Part shown: positions 1 through 7,922 of the stretch, in pieces | Numbering within the stretch: the stretch's first letter is position 1 | How the letters are laid out: each line of letters opens with the position of its first letter | DNA from: Clostridia bacterium | GTDB taxonomy: Bacteria > Bacillota > Clostridia > UBA1381 | Reading direction: 5' to 3' | Length of the DNA stretch: 8,719 bases | Assembly: GCA_008668455.1 (NCBI GenBank) | Contig: RQCD01000145.1 | Span: forward strand, 1 to 8,719 | Position numbers and translations under genes: made by a program | Notes under the pieces: model-generated | Told to the model about the DNA's origin: nothing | Database searches by the model: none | Seen by the model: only the letters and a program-made list of their open reading frames with translations

Positions 1-1
1 C

Positions 2-937
2 AACAGTGTCGGCTAAAAAACAGAATACGAAATGAATTCAATGGATTTTGAAGAATTTTTATGGGCAAAAGGTTACGGCGAGGATTTTATTTCGGACATT
101 CTGAATCACATGAAATCGCTGACCCCTTTTCAAAACCTGGAAATGCATGTACTAAATTCTTTATTTCTCGATTTCTGTATTCTGGGCGGCATGCCGGCGG
201 TTGTGCGCGACTATATTGAAAAAGGAACCTTTGAGGGGTCGCTCGAAACCCAGCGGCAGCTCATTGCCGACTACAAAGAGGATATCCGAAAATACGCAGA
301 GGGACTTGACCAGACAAGAATTTTGAATGTGTTTCATCAGATTCCGCCCCAGCTTGCAAAGGAAAACAAAAAATTTCAGATTTCAAAGGTTGCCTCCGGC
401 GCAAGATTTAAGGATTACCGCGGCTGTATTGAATGGCTGGCAGACAGCGGCATTATCAACATCTGTTATCAGCTGAACTTTCCGGAACTGCCTTTAAAGG
501 GCAATTTTGATGAAACAAAATATAAAATCTATTTTGCCGATACCGGACTTCTGGTTGCCATGCTGGACGAAGAAGCGCAGGACGATTTGAGAGCCAACAA
601 AAATCTCGGCGTTTACAAAGGCGCTTTATTTGAGAATATTGTGGGAGAGGCGTTTGTGAAAAGCGGTCTGCATTTGTACTATTATAAACGCGAAAATTCC
701 ACTTTAGAGGAGGACTTTTTTGTCCGCACCGCCTCCGATCTGATTCCGGTTGAGGTGAAAGCTGCTAACGGTCGATCAAAATCTCTGCATGCGTTAATTG
801 ACAATGACCGTTATCAGGATATTCACTACGGCATCAAGCTGGCAAATGCAAACATCGGATATAGCGATCAGGTATATACCTTTCCCTATTTCTGTGCATT
901 TCTGCTGAAACAGTATTTAAAGGAAAAGGGGGCATAA
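2..937 (+). pseudogene. AAA-family ATPase with DUF4143 domain, 3' part, interrupted by an in-frame TAA
   Basis: This is the C-terminal two thirds of a predicted ATP-binding protein of the AAA/DUF4143 family; the N-terminal P-loop part lies beyond the left edge. The segment MDFEEFLWAKGYGEDF is the family's typical linker after the ATPase core. Near the end, ENIVGEAF, LEEDFF and IPVEVKA form a PD-(D/E)xK-like nuclease-fold signature. The frame stays open upstream of the first ATG (32) except for one TAA at 14-16, reading NSVG-stop-KTEYEMNSMDF. From memory of the family, homologs have a tyrosine there (NSVGYKT-like), so one base change from TAT or TAC explains the stop. No convincing ribosome binding site precedes ATG 32, so I treat this as a broken gene and not a short protein starting there. 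The cellular role of the family is poorly known. The gene ends 3 bases before apbE, so the two may share a transcript, although no functional link is evident. Confidence 0.75.
14..16 (+). other. Premature in-frame TAA in the ATPase/DUF4143 gene
   Basis: The codons from position 2 read N-S-V-G-TAA-K-T-E-Y-E-M-N-S-M-D, and the family-like sequence continues on both sides of the stop without a frame change. A TAT or TAC (Tyr) to TAA substitution is the simplest cause. A sequencing or assembly error at the contig edge is the main alternative. Confidence 0.65.
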
Positions 938-940
938 ATT

Positions 941-1975
941 ATGTGGAAACAGGCAGGCTTACGTGCGGCAGGGATGGCGGCAGCGGCGTTGGTATTTTTA
1001 TCGGCAACATCTGCGCACCGCGAAAAAAGCTGTAGGCTGCAAATATTTGATACCTTTGACACCATTTCAGAAATTACGGTTGTAACCTCCGGAGACGGAG
1101 ACCGCATTTTAGAGGAATGCCACAAGCTGTTGCGGGAGGATGACGCACTCTATTCTCCAACCAGGGAGGAAAGCGACATTTCTAAGATCAACCGCGCAGC
1201 AGGTTCGGGTGAAGCTGTTCCGATCCATAAAAAAACAGCAAAGCTTTTGGCAGAATCGAAAAGAGCGTATCTGGACACAAACGGTTTTTTTGATATTTCA
1301 GTCGGTGCACTGGTAAAGGCATGGGGAATCGGAACGGATTCTGCACGAGTTCCGGAGCAGGAGGAGCTGACACAGGCGCTGCATTTAATCGGATTAGATT
1401 CCCTCACCCTGGATGAAAATGCGAATACCGCCTCCCTTTCAAAATCCGGACAGCGATTGGATTTAGGCGGCATTGCCAAGGGTGCGGCAACGGAGGATCT
1501 TCTTGCGCTCCTAAAAAAAGAAGGCATTAACTCTGCTCTGATCAACCTGGGCGGTAACACCTACGCGCTCGGAACGCGTCCGGATAAATCCGCATGGGAA
1601 ATCGGTATTCAGGATCCGTCCGATCCGGATTCCTTAATCGGAACACTCCAGGTTTATAATAAAGCAGTGATCACCTCCGGCAGCTACCAGCGATATTTTG
1701 AGGAAAACGGCGTGCGCTATCATCACATTTTAAATCCCTACACCGGCATGCCCTCCAAAAGCGGACTGCTTTCGGTGACCGTTATTTCAGCCGATCCGTC
1801 CGAAGCGGATATGCTCTCTACGGCATGCTTTCTCTTAGGCTATAGCGAGAGTCAGACACTTTTAAAGGAATTTGGGGCAGATGCCGTTTTTGTAACTGAG
1901 GATCAGACGGTATACTACAGCAGCAGTCTCTCCCTCTCCTATGAAAACGAAAATTATTCCTACCAGACATTTTAG
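941..1975 (+). CDS. apbE: FAD:protein FMN transferase (ApbE), exported
   Basis: ApbE attaches FMN from FAD to a Thr or Ser of target proteins outside the membrane, for example RnfG/RnfD or NqrB/NqrC subunits and FMN-binding-domain proteins. The 344-residue product is of normal family length. Residues 1-25 look like a signal peptide: Lys3/Arg8, a hydrophobic stretch at about 9-22 and a possible signal peptidase I site after Ala25. There is no lipobox cysteine at that point. Family motifs are complete: DLGGIAKG (174-181), NLGGN (202-206), HHILNPYTG (261-269) and the Mg-binding DMLST (290-294, Asp290 and Thr294). The start is supported by a purine-rich AGGAAAAGGGGG about 8 bases upstream. No flavinylation target is encoded here. 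If the organism has an Rnf complex, ApbE would mature it and so connect to the ferredoxin used by IorAB, but that link is inference. The gene ends with TAG, which shows TAG is a normal stop here. Confidence 0.93.
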   Translation: MWKQAGLRAAGMAAAALVFLSATSAHREKSCRLQIFDTFDTISEITVVTSGDGDRILEECHKLLREDDALYSPTREESDISKINRAAGSGEAVPIHKKTAKLLAESKRAYLDTNGFFDISVGALVKAWGIGTDSARVPEQEELTQALHLIGLDSLTLDENANTASLSKSGQRLDLGGIAKGAATEDLLALLKKEGINSALINLGGNTYALGTRPDKSAWEIGIQDPSDPDSLIGTLQVYNKAVITSGSYQRYFEENGVRYHHILNPYTGMPSKSGLLSVTVISADPSEADMLSTACFLLGYSESQTLLKEFGADAVFVTEDQTVYYSSSLSLSYENENYSYQTF

Positions 1976-1999
1976 TACATCCCTTCCGGAAAGTTCCGG

Positions 2000-2028
2000 C
2001 AGATTTCTTCATATAAATAGCATAGCCT
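2000..2028 (+). promoter_or_regulatory. Possible SigE-type promoter for sigK
   Basis: CATAGCCT at 2021-2028 fits the CATAnnnT pattern of mother-cell SigE -10 boxes, and CAGATTT at 2000-2006, 14 bases upstream, loosely resembles the ATATT-like -35. In Bacillus subtilis sigK is switched on by SigE with SpoIIID. A start point near 2034 would leave the sigK ribosome binding site at 2037-2043 just inside the transcript and would exclude ATG 2035 as start. The match is weak and position-driven. Confidence 0.3.
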
Positions 2029-2052
2029 GTTTTTATGGAGAGGATGAGAAAA

Positions 2053-2748
2053 ATGTTATCGCTTTTTTGGAGGTTTTTAGAACAGCTATGGTTTCTTGCC
2101 GGATATATTACAAGCGGCAATGCGTTTCCAAAGCCGCTTTCCCCAAAAGAGGAACGGGAGTGCTTGCAAAAATTACAGGAGGGCGACGCCGCAGCACGAA
2201 ACCGGCTGGTGGAACACAATCTGCGGCTTGTCTCTCATATTGCAAAAAAATACAGCAACGAAAACAACGCAGAGGATCTGATTTCGATTGGCACAATCGG
2301 TCTGATCAAGGGGATCAACACCTTTAACCCGGAGAAGAATTCCCGGCTTGTAACCTATATTGCGCGCTGCGTCGAAAACGAGATTCTGATGAGCCTGCGT
2401 GCAGAAAAGAAAACAAACGGTGATATTTCCATGGAGGAAACCATTGGAACGGATAAAGAAGGAAACAGCATGACCCTTTCCGACATCCTCCCCTCCGGCG
2501 ATGAGGACATCGGAGATCTGATTTCGGCAAAATTTGACGCACAGGCGCTCCATCAGGTAATGAAAAAGGTCTTAAAAAAAAGCGAATACGACATTCTCTG
2601 CTGGCGGTACGGTCTGCACAACCATAAGCGCAAAACCCAAAAGGAGGTTGCAGAGCTTCTCGGCATATCGCGTTCCTATGTCTCCCGAATCGAAAAAAAG
2701 GCGATCGGAAAGCTATATGAAGTGATGAAGGATATGAATATTCAGTAG
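2053..2748 (+). CDS. sigK: RNA polymerase sporulation sigma factor SigK (pro-form)
   Basis: This sigma-70-family factor directs late mother-cell transcription (coat and cortex genes) during sporulation. I chose ATG 2053 (231 aa) over ATG 2035 because GGAGAGG at 2037-2043 sits 9 bases before it, while nothing like a ribosome binding site precedes 2035. Region 2 is clear: EHNLRLVSHIAKKY (from 54) and EDLISIGTIGLIKGI (from 74), followed by NEILMSLRA. Region 4 ends with the helix-turn-helix TQKEVAELLGISRSYVSRIE (from 195). The layout follows B. subtilis pro-SigK closely, including LWFLAGY...NAFPKPLS near the N-terminus, where B. subtilis has a hydrophobic pro-sequence removed by the membrane protease SpoIVFB. 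The hydrophobic pro-segment therefore seems to be kept here, and the gene is continuous, with no skin-like interruption. It is followed by a strong terminator, so it is probably transcribed separately from the operon downstream. Confidence 0.93.
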   Translation: MLSLFWRFLEQLWFLAGYITSGNAFPKPLSPKEERECLQKLQEGDAAARNRLVEHNLRLVSHIAKKYSNENNAEDLISIGTIGLIKGINTFNPEKNSRLVTYIARCVENEILMSLRAEKKTNGDISMEETIGTDKEGNSMTLSDILPSGDEDIGDLISAKFDAQALHQVMKKVLKKSEYDILCWRYGLHNHKRKTQKEVAELLGISRSYVSRIEKKAIGKLYEVMKDMNIQ

Positions 2749-2751
2749 TTC

Positions 2752-2795
2752 TTGCTGGAAAAAGCAATATTTTTGCTTTTTTCAGCAATTTTTTT
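2752..2795 (+). terminator. Rho-independent terminator after sigK
   Basis: The stem pairs 2752-2767 with 2773-2788: 16 base pairs with one G-T wobble (2758/2782) and a 5-base loop. It begins TTGCTG and closes with CAGCAA, and seven T residues follow (2789-2795). It starts 3 bases after the sigK stop. It separates the apbE-sigK block from the symporter operon. Confidence 0.9.
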
Positions 2796-2825
2796 AAAAA
2801 AACTCTTCCATTTTTGAAAAGAGTG

Positions 2826-2834
2826 TGATATAAT
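2826..2834 (+). promoter_or_regulatory. Extended -10 promoter of the symporter-ligase-iorAB operon
   Basis: TGATATAAT contains a consensus TATAAT (2829-2834) with a TG motif one base upstream, a classic extended -10 for the housekeeping sigma factor. The expected -35 region (about 2806-2811, TTCCAT) is poor, which is common for extended -10 promoters. The predicted start is near 2841, leaving a 5' leader of about 115 nt before the symporter ATG. It lies just after the sigK terminator, as expected for the start of a new unit. Confidence 0.7.
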
Positions 2835-2840
2835 ATTTTT

Positions 2841-2955
2841 TATAAGGGTTTTGTAGCTCCCTTATGTATGTAGTGGACGGAAGTCCGGTAGAATCCGCAG
2901 GCGTTTTGCGGAAGAAAAAAATTTTATTTGTATCATGGAAGGATGGTAGAGAAAC
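2841..2955 (+). promoter_or_regulatory. Structured 5' leader of the symporter operon
   Basis: The leader can fold into three consecutive hairpins: ATAAGGG/CCCTTAT (2842-2848 with 2859-2865), GGAC-GGAA-GTCC (2875-2886, a GNRA-type loop), and TCCGCA/TGCGGA (2894-2899 with 2907-2912). The last is followed by an A-rich stretch and not a T-run, so it is not a plain terminator. The stretch from 2879 to about 2910 (GGAAGTCCGGTAGAATCC, then GC-rich) superficially resembles the P4-P5 core of cobalamin riboswitches, but the conserved 3' boxes are not visible. I do not assign a riboswitch class. The leader could be a cis-regulator or only an untranslated region. Confidence 0.4.
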
Positions 2956-4488
2956 ATGGAAAAACTACATCAAATTCAGTCACTAACAATGGCTGCGCTC
3001 GTCTTATTTTCGGTTCTTATGGTAGGGATAGGGATTTACAGCTACCGCAAAACGAAAACTATGGACGGCTTTTTATTAGGCGGAAGAAATATCGGTGCGT
3101 GGGTATCCGCATTCGCATACGGCACCTCCTATTTCTCGGCAGTGATTTTCATCGGCTATGCCGGAAAGCACGGCTGGGATATCGGAATCGGCAGTATCTG
3201 GATTGGTGTTGGCAATGCGGTGTTAGGCTGTATGCTTGCCTGGCTGCTCTTAGCTAAGCGGACAAGAAGCATGACGCATACGCTTTCTGCAAAAACCATG
3301 CCGGAATTTTTTGAGGCAAGATTTCAGTCTAAGGGTATGAAAATTTTTGCCGCACTGGTCATCTTCATTTTCTTAGTGCCGTACTCCGCAGCAGTATACA
3401 AAGGACTGGGTTCAATGTTTAACACGATTTTCCCGTCTGTATCGGTGAATTACTGCATGCTGATTATCGCAGTTCTAACGGCAATTTACCTTGTTTTAGG
3501 CGGCTATGTTGCAACCGCTTACACCGACTTTGTGCAGGGAATTATCATGATCTTAGGCGTATTTGCAATGGTATTTGCCGTGTTCAAAACGGATGCAGTC
3601 GGCGGGCTTTCCGAGGGCTTTTCTCGGCTTTCGCAGATTGCTGATAACGGCGACGGTATCACCGGCGCAGCATTGGTACACCCATTTGGCGGCATGAACT
3701 GGAAATTTCTTTGCGTAAACATTCTCTTAACAAGCTTCGGAACATGGGGTCTGCCGCAGATGGTGACAAAATATTATGCCATCCGCGATGAAAAATCCAT
3801 TAAGCAGGCAATCGTAATTTCTACTGCATTCTGCCTGATCATCGGCTGCGGTGCGTACTTAATCGGTTCTCTTTCCCGGCTTGTTCTGCAAAACCAGCTC
3901 CCGGAGGGCGGCAAGGACTTTGTCATCCCCTCTATGCTGATTGAGGCATTAGGAAAGCATTCCTCCACAATGGTGATTTTAGCGGTCATTATGGTATTGC
4001 TTCTTTCTGCGTCGATGTCGACGCTGGCATCCGTAGTCTTGACCTCCGCATCTGCCGTATCGGTTGACCTTTTGCCGGAAGTGAAAAAAGTAAAAAATGA
4101 AAAAAATCAGGTGCGCGTCACAAGAGCGCTCTGTTTCCTCTTTGTTGCACTTTCTTACCTGTTTGCAACGATGAACTTTACAATTATCGTAAATATTATG
4201 TCTTTCTCCTGGGGTGTTGTCTCCGGCTGCTTTATTGGTGCATACATCTGGGGTATCTACTCCAAACGGACAACAAAAACGGGCGCATGGGCAGGCATGA
4301 TTGCCGGAATTTTAACCGTTGCACTGCCAACCGTCGCAATTACCGCAACCTCCGGCTTTTCCGCCGCAGTCTCCAAATCTCCGGAGCTGGGCGTGTTAGC
4401 CATGGCGGTTTCCTTAATTGTTGTTCCGGTGGTAAGCTGGTTTTCAAAGCCAATCCCAAGAGAAACACTGGAAAAGATCTATAAGTAA
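2956..4488 (+). CDS. Sodium:solute symporter (SSS family)
   Basis: This 510-residue inner-membrane transporter has roughly a dozen hydrophobic helices and belongs to the PutP/SGLT-like SSS family, which couples Na+ entry to uptake of an organic solute. Family hallmarks are FLLGGRNIGAWVSAF near residue 39 leading into AYGTSYFSA (54-62, the sodium-site helix), LGGYVATAYTDFVQG in the middle, and LLSASMSTLASVV. In the last, Ser355-Thr356 align with the Na+-binding Ser-Thr pair of PutP (S340/T341). The C-terminus is short and charged (PRETLEKIYK). GGAAGG at 2937-2942 is the likely ribosome binding site, somewhat distant from the ATG. The substrate cannot be read from sequence. Its position as first gene before a CoA ligase and IorAB suggests a carboxylate, possibly an aryl acid, but this is inference. 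The acyl-CoA ligase starts 15 bases after it with its own strong ribosome binding site. Confidence 0.9.
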   Translation: MEKLHQIQSLTMAALVLFSVLMVGIGIYSYRKTKTMDGFLLGGRNIGAWVSAFAYGTSYFSAVIFIGYAGKHGWDIGIGSIWIGVGNAVLGCMLAWLLLAKRTRSMTHTLSAKTMPEFFEARFQSKGMKIFAALVIFIFLVPYSAAVYKGLGSMFNTIFPSVSVNYCMLIIAVLTAIYLVLGGYVATAYTDFVQGIIMILGVFAMVFAVFKTDAVGGLSEGFSRLSQIADNGDGITGAALVHPFGGMNWKFLCVNILLTSFGTWGLPQMVTKYYAIRDEKSIKQAIVISTAFCLIIGCGAYLIGSLSRLVLQNQLPEGGKDFVIPSMLIEALGKHSSTMVILAVIMVLLLSASMSTLASVVLTSASAVSVDLLPEVKKVKNEKNQVRVTRALCFLFVALSYLFATMNFTIIVNIMSFSWGVVSGCFIGAYIWGIYSKRTTKTGAWAGMIAGILTVALPTVAITATSGFSAAVSKSPELGVLAMAVSLIVVPVVSWFSKPIPRETLEKIYK

Positions 4489-4503
4489 GGAAGGAAACAA
4501 GAC

Positions 4504-6138
4504 ATGCCGATTACAGAATTATTGGAAAGAAATGCGCGCGAATACCCGGACGAGATCAGCTTAGTGGAATTAAATCCGCAGCTGATGGAAAAAAGCAAGG
4601 TAACCTGGCGCGAATATGCCCTGATCGAAACGGTCAACGCAAAAAAAACAAGACAGGAAATGACCTGGTCTGAATTTAACAAAAAAGCAAACCGCTTTGC
4701 AAACCTGCTCTTAAGCCGCGGCATTAAAAAGGGCGACAAGGTTGCGATTCTTCTGATGAACTGCATTGAGTGGCTGCCGATCTATTTCGGCGCACTCAAG
4801 GCAGGCGCCCTTGCCGTTCCGCTGAACTACCGCTACACAGCGCAGGAAATTAAGTATTGTGTGGAATTAGCCGAATCGGACGTTCTGATCTTCGGTGCAG
4901 AATTTATCGGACGTGTGGAGGAAATCTGCGAACGCTTGCCAAATGTCAAGCAGCTGTTTTATGTCGGCGAGGATTGCCCGACCTTTGCAGAAAGCTACGA
5001 CGTTTTAGTGAACTACTGCAGCTCCAAAACTCCGGATGTTCCGCTGACAGATGAGGATCACGCGGCAATCTACTTTTCCTCCGGCACAACCGGCTTTCCG
5101 AAAGCCATTCTGCATAACCACCAGAGCCTGATGCATGCGGCAAAGGTGGAGCAAAACCATCACGGGCAGACAAGAGAGGATGTCTTTTTATGCATTCCTC
5201 CGCTTTACCATACCGGTGCAAAAATGCACTGGTTCGGAAGTCTGATTTCTGCATCTCGCGCAGTCCTGTTAAAGGGCGTTAAGCCGGAATGGATTTTGCA
5301 GGCAGTTTCAGAGGAACACTGCACAATCGTTTGGCTTTTAGTACCTTGGGCGCAGGATATTTTAGATGCGATTGACAGCGGTGAGGTACGGCTTGAAAAC
5401 TATCATCTGGAGCAGTGGCGCTTAATGCACATCGGCGCACAGCCTGTTCCTCCCAGCCTGATTAAGCGTTGGAAAAAGATATTTCCAAACCACCAGTACG
5501 ACACAAACTACGGTCTGAGCGAATCAATCGGACCTGGCTGTGTACATTTAGGGGTAGAAAATATCGAAAAGGTCGGCGCAATCGGCAAAAGCGGCTACGG
5601 CTGGGAAACAAAAATTGTAGATGAAAATCACAACCCAGTGAAGCAGGGCGAAGTCGGCGAGTTAGCCGTGAAAGGTCCCGGCGTGATGCTTTGCTACTAT
5701 AATGACGAAAAAGCAACCTACTAGGTTTTATCGGATGGATGGCTCTACACAGGCGATATGGCGAAGGAAGATCCGGACGGATTTATCTATCTGGTGGATC
5801 GGAAAAAGGATGTCATTATCTCAGGCGGTGAAAATCTCTACCCGGTTCAGATTGAGGACTTTTTACGGAAAAATGATAAGATCAAGGACGTTGCGGTTAT
5901 TGGTCTGCCGGATGAGCGTTTAGGCGAAATTTCTGCGGCAATTATCGAATTAAAGCCGGATGTCTCCTGCACCGAGCAGGAAATTATGGATTTCTGCATG
6001 GAGCTGCCGCGCTATAAGCGTCCGCACAAAATCATCTTTGCAGACGTTCCCCGGAATCCGACCGGAAAAATTGAAAAACCGAAGCTTCGGGAAATCTATT
6101 GCGGAGAAAGCTTAGTTGCCGCACAGACTCATCGCTAA
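4504..6138 (+). pseudogene. AMP-forming acyl-CoA ligase interrupted by an in-frame TAG at codon 407
   Basis: Enzymes of this ANL family adenylate a carboxylic acid with ATP and transfer it to CoA. The reading frame spans 544 codons, normal for the family. Family motifs in order: the phosphate loop SSGTTGFPK (192-200), NYGLSES (335-341), then past the stop DGWLYTGD, DRKKDVIISGGENLYP, and RNPTGKIEK, which holds the catalytic lysine. The TAG at 5722-5724 falls exactly at the junction before the DGWLYTGD hinge region, with no frameshift. Termination would give a 406-residue protein lacking the C-terminal domain needed for catalysis. A restart at ATG 5758 has no evident ribosome binding site. AAGGAAGG at 4487-4494 is a good ribosome binding site for the 5' part. 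The substrate is unknown; an arylacetate is plausible from the iorAB context. Alternatives are readthrough, a sequencing error, or two complementing polypeptides. Confidence 0.85.
5722..5724 (+). other. Premature in-frame amber codon in the acyl-CoA ligase
   Basis: The frame reads NDEKATY-TAG-VLSDGWLYTGD. Homologs generally read like ATA(E/K/Q)VL.DGWLYTGD, so the stop replaces one residue, usually a polar or charged one. TAG is one substitution from CAG (Gln), AAG (Lys) or GAG (Glu). TAG also ends apbE and sigK in this window, so it is not globally reassigned. Confidence 0.85.
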
Positions 6139-6182
6139 AAAACAAAAATTATTTGATTTTTTGGTGGAAAGGATTAAGGAAT

Positions 6183-7922
6183 ATGAAAAAATTAATGCTT
6201 GGAAACGCTGCGGTAGCACGCGGAGCATATGAGGCAGGCGTTCGCGTGGTTGCCTCTTATCCGGGTACACCCAGCACGGAAATCACAGAAAATATTGTAA
6301 AGTATGACGAGATTTACGCAGAATGGTCGCCGAATGAAAAGGTTGCCGGAGAAGTTGCTATCGGTGCGTCGGTTGCCGGCGCAAGAAGTATGACTTGTAT
6401 GAAGCATGTCGGTTTAAATGTTGTTGCCGATCCGATTTTTACAGTCAGCTATACTGGTGTCAACGGCGGTCTGCTGTTCTGCGTTGCAGACGATCCGGGC
6501 ATGCATTCCTCGCAGAACGAGCAGGATTCCCGGCACTATGCAAAAGCCTCTAAAATCGTGATGTTAGAGCCTTCGGACAGCGCAGAATGCAAGGAATTTA
6601 CCAAGCGTGCATTCCAGTTAAGCGAGGAGTTTGACACCCCTGCTTTTCTGCGCCTTTCCACGCGTGTCTCCCACTCACAGGGGTTAGTGGAGGAATGTCC
6701 GCGGGAGGAGATCCCTTTAAAGGACTATGAAAAAAATATTGCAAAAAATGTCATGATGCCGGGAAATGCGATCAAGCGCCATGTTGTGGTGGAGGATCGC
6801 ATGAAGAAATTGACCGAATACGCAGAAACCACCGATTTAAACACGGTGGAATACAGCAGGAAAACCAAAATCGGGGTCATCACCTCCGGTATTTCCTATA
6901 TGTACGCAAAAGAAGCGCTCGGCGACCGGGTAAGCTTTTTAAAGCTTGGCATGGCATATCCGATGCCGGTGCAGAAGATTAAGGATTTTGCAGAAAAAAT
7001 GGATCAGGTTTATGTCATTGAAGAATTAGATCCGTTTATTGAGGAGCATTGCCGCTCTATCGGTGTGTCGGTAGTCGGAAAAGAAGTATTCACGCTGTTA
7101 GGCGAGTACACACCAACCATGATTAAAAAGGCTGTGTTCGGCGAGGAAGCAAAGGAAGCTGTCTGTGCAGACGAACCGATTCCGGTACGTCCTCCGGTGA
7201 TGTGTGCAGGATGTCCGCACCGCGGAACATTCTATGTATTAAAAAAACTCGGACTTGTTGTTTCGGGTGACATCGGCTGCTACACCTTAGGTGCAGTCGC
7301 ACCGCTTGCAAGCGTTGACACCACCTACTGCATGGGCGCAAGCGTCAGTGCGGCAATGGGTATGGCAAAGGCACGCGGCAAGGAATTTAACAAAAAGCTT
7401 GTCTCGGTGATCGGTGATTCCACCTTTATGCATTCCGGCATGACCGGTCTGGTGGATATTGTGTACAACAAGGGCAATAACACCGTCATTATTTTAGATA
7501 ACTCGATTACCGGCATGACCGGACACCAGGATAACCCAACCACCGGCTTTACCATCCGGAAAGAGCCGACCAAACAGGTGGATTTGGTGGATCTTTGCAA
7601 AGCGCTGGGCGTGGAACGCGTCACCGTTGCCGATCCGTTCGACCTGAAGCATTTTGAGGAGGTTGTAAAAACGGAAATTGAGGCAGAAGAACCGTCTGTC
7701 ATAATTGCACAGCGTCCCTGCGCACTCCTGAAAAACGTGAAGTATACCGGTCACTGCAGGATTGGAGCAGACTGTAAAAAATGTAAGGTCTGTATGAGAC
7801 TCGGATGTCCGGCAATTTCGGAAAAAGACGGACAAATCGTGATCGACCAAACGCAGTGCAACGGATGCGGTTTATGTATGAATGCATGTCCTTTCAAGGC
7901 GATCAGCAAGGAGGATGCCTGA
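6183..7922 (+). CDS. iorA: Indolepyruvate ferredoxin oxidoreductase, alpha subunit
   Basis: IorA is the thiamine-diphosphate subunit of the two-subunit enzyme that interconverts arylpyruvates plus CoA and arylacetyl-CoA plus CO2, using ferredoxin. The product is 579 residues. I chose ATG 6183 over the upstream ATG 6099, which would add 28 atypical residues overlapping the ligase, because GGAAAGGA (6166-6173) precedes it and MKKLMLGNAAVARGAYEAG is the usual N-terminus. Visible motifs are YPGTPSTEI, CAGCPHRG (341-348), GDS (411-413) through DNSITGMTG (439-447) for TPP and metal binding, and two C-terminal 4Fe-4S sites: C531-x2-C534-x2-C537-x4-C542 and C559-x2-C562-x2-C565-x3-C569. All look intact. 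The stop TGA (7920-7922) lies within the terminal repeat of the element that follows, so that element forms the end of the gene. Confidence 0.95.
   Translation: MKKLMLGNAAVARGAYEAGVRVVASYPGTPSTEITENIVKYDEIYAEWSPNEKVAGEVAIGASVAGARSMTCMKHVGLNVVADPIFTVSYTGVNGGLLFCVADDPGMHSSQNEQDSRHYAKASKIVMLEPSDSAECKEFTKRAFQLSEEFDTPAFLRLSTRVSHSQGLVEECPREEIPLKDYEKNIAKNVMMPGNAIKRHVVVEDRMKKLTEYAETTDLNTVEYSRKTKIGVITSGISYMYAKEALGDRVSFLKLGMAYPMPVQKIKDFAEKMDQVYVIEELDPFIEEHCRSIGVSVVGKEVFTLLGEYTPTMIKKAVFGEEAKEAVCADEPIPVRPPVMCAGCPHRGTFYVLKKLGLVVSGDIGCYTLGAVAPLASVDTTYCMGASVSAAMGMAKARGKEFNKKLVSVIGDSTFMHSGMTGLVDIVYNKGNNTVIILDNSITGMTGHQDNPTTGFTIRKEPTKQVDLVDLCKALGVERVTVADPFDLKHFEEVVKTEIEAEEPSVIIAQRPCALLKNVKYTGHCRIGADCKKCKVCMRLGCPAISEKDGQIVIDQTQCNGCGLCMNACPFKAISKEDA

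Noticed and set aside
1150..1560. Long open frame on the minus strand inside apbE
   Set aside because: It is a shadow of apbE, with no ribosome binding site and low-complexity, family-free protein.
1986..1999. Inverted repeat CCGGAAAGTTCCGG after apbE as a terminator
   Set aside because: Only five base pairs with a tetraloop can form and no T-run follows, so termination is unlikely.
2846..2900. tRNA-like stretch (GTAGCTC followed by a small stem) in the operon leader
   Set aside because: No acceptor stem, anticodon arm or T-arm consensus can be assembled.
2841..2955. T-box leader controlling the operon
   Set aside because: An aromatic-amino-acid T-box would fit the proposed pathway, but the conserved T-box bulge sequence and a downstream terminator are absent.
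2928..3257. Open frame overlapping the symporter start in another + frame
   Set aside because: Its translation has no recognisable features, while the overlapping symporter frame has clear family motifs.
5722..5724. Pyrrolysine insertion at the TAG
   Set aside because: Acyl-CoA ligases are not known pyrrolysine proteins, the position is not catalytic, and TAG terminates other genes here. A point mutation is simpler, though readthrough is not excluded.
7325..7702. Open frame on the minus strand inside iorA
   Set aside because: It overlaps the conserved TPP-binding part of iorA, where codon constraint creates antisense open frames. It shows no start signal or recognisable domain.
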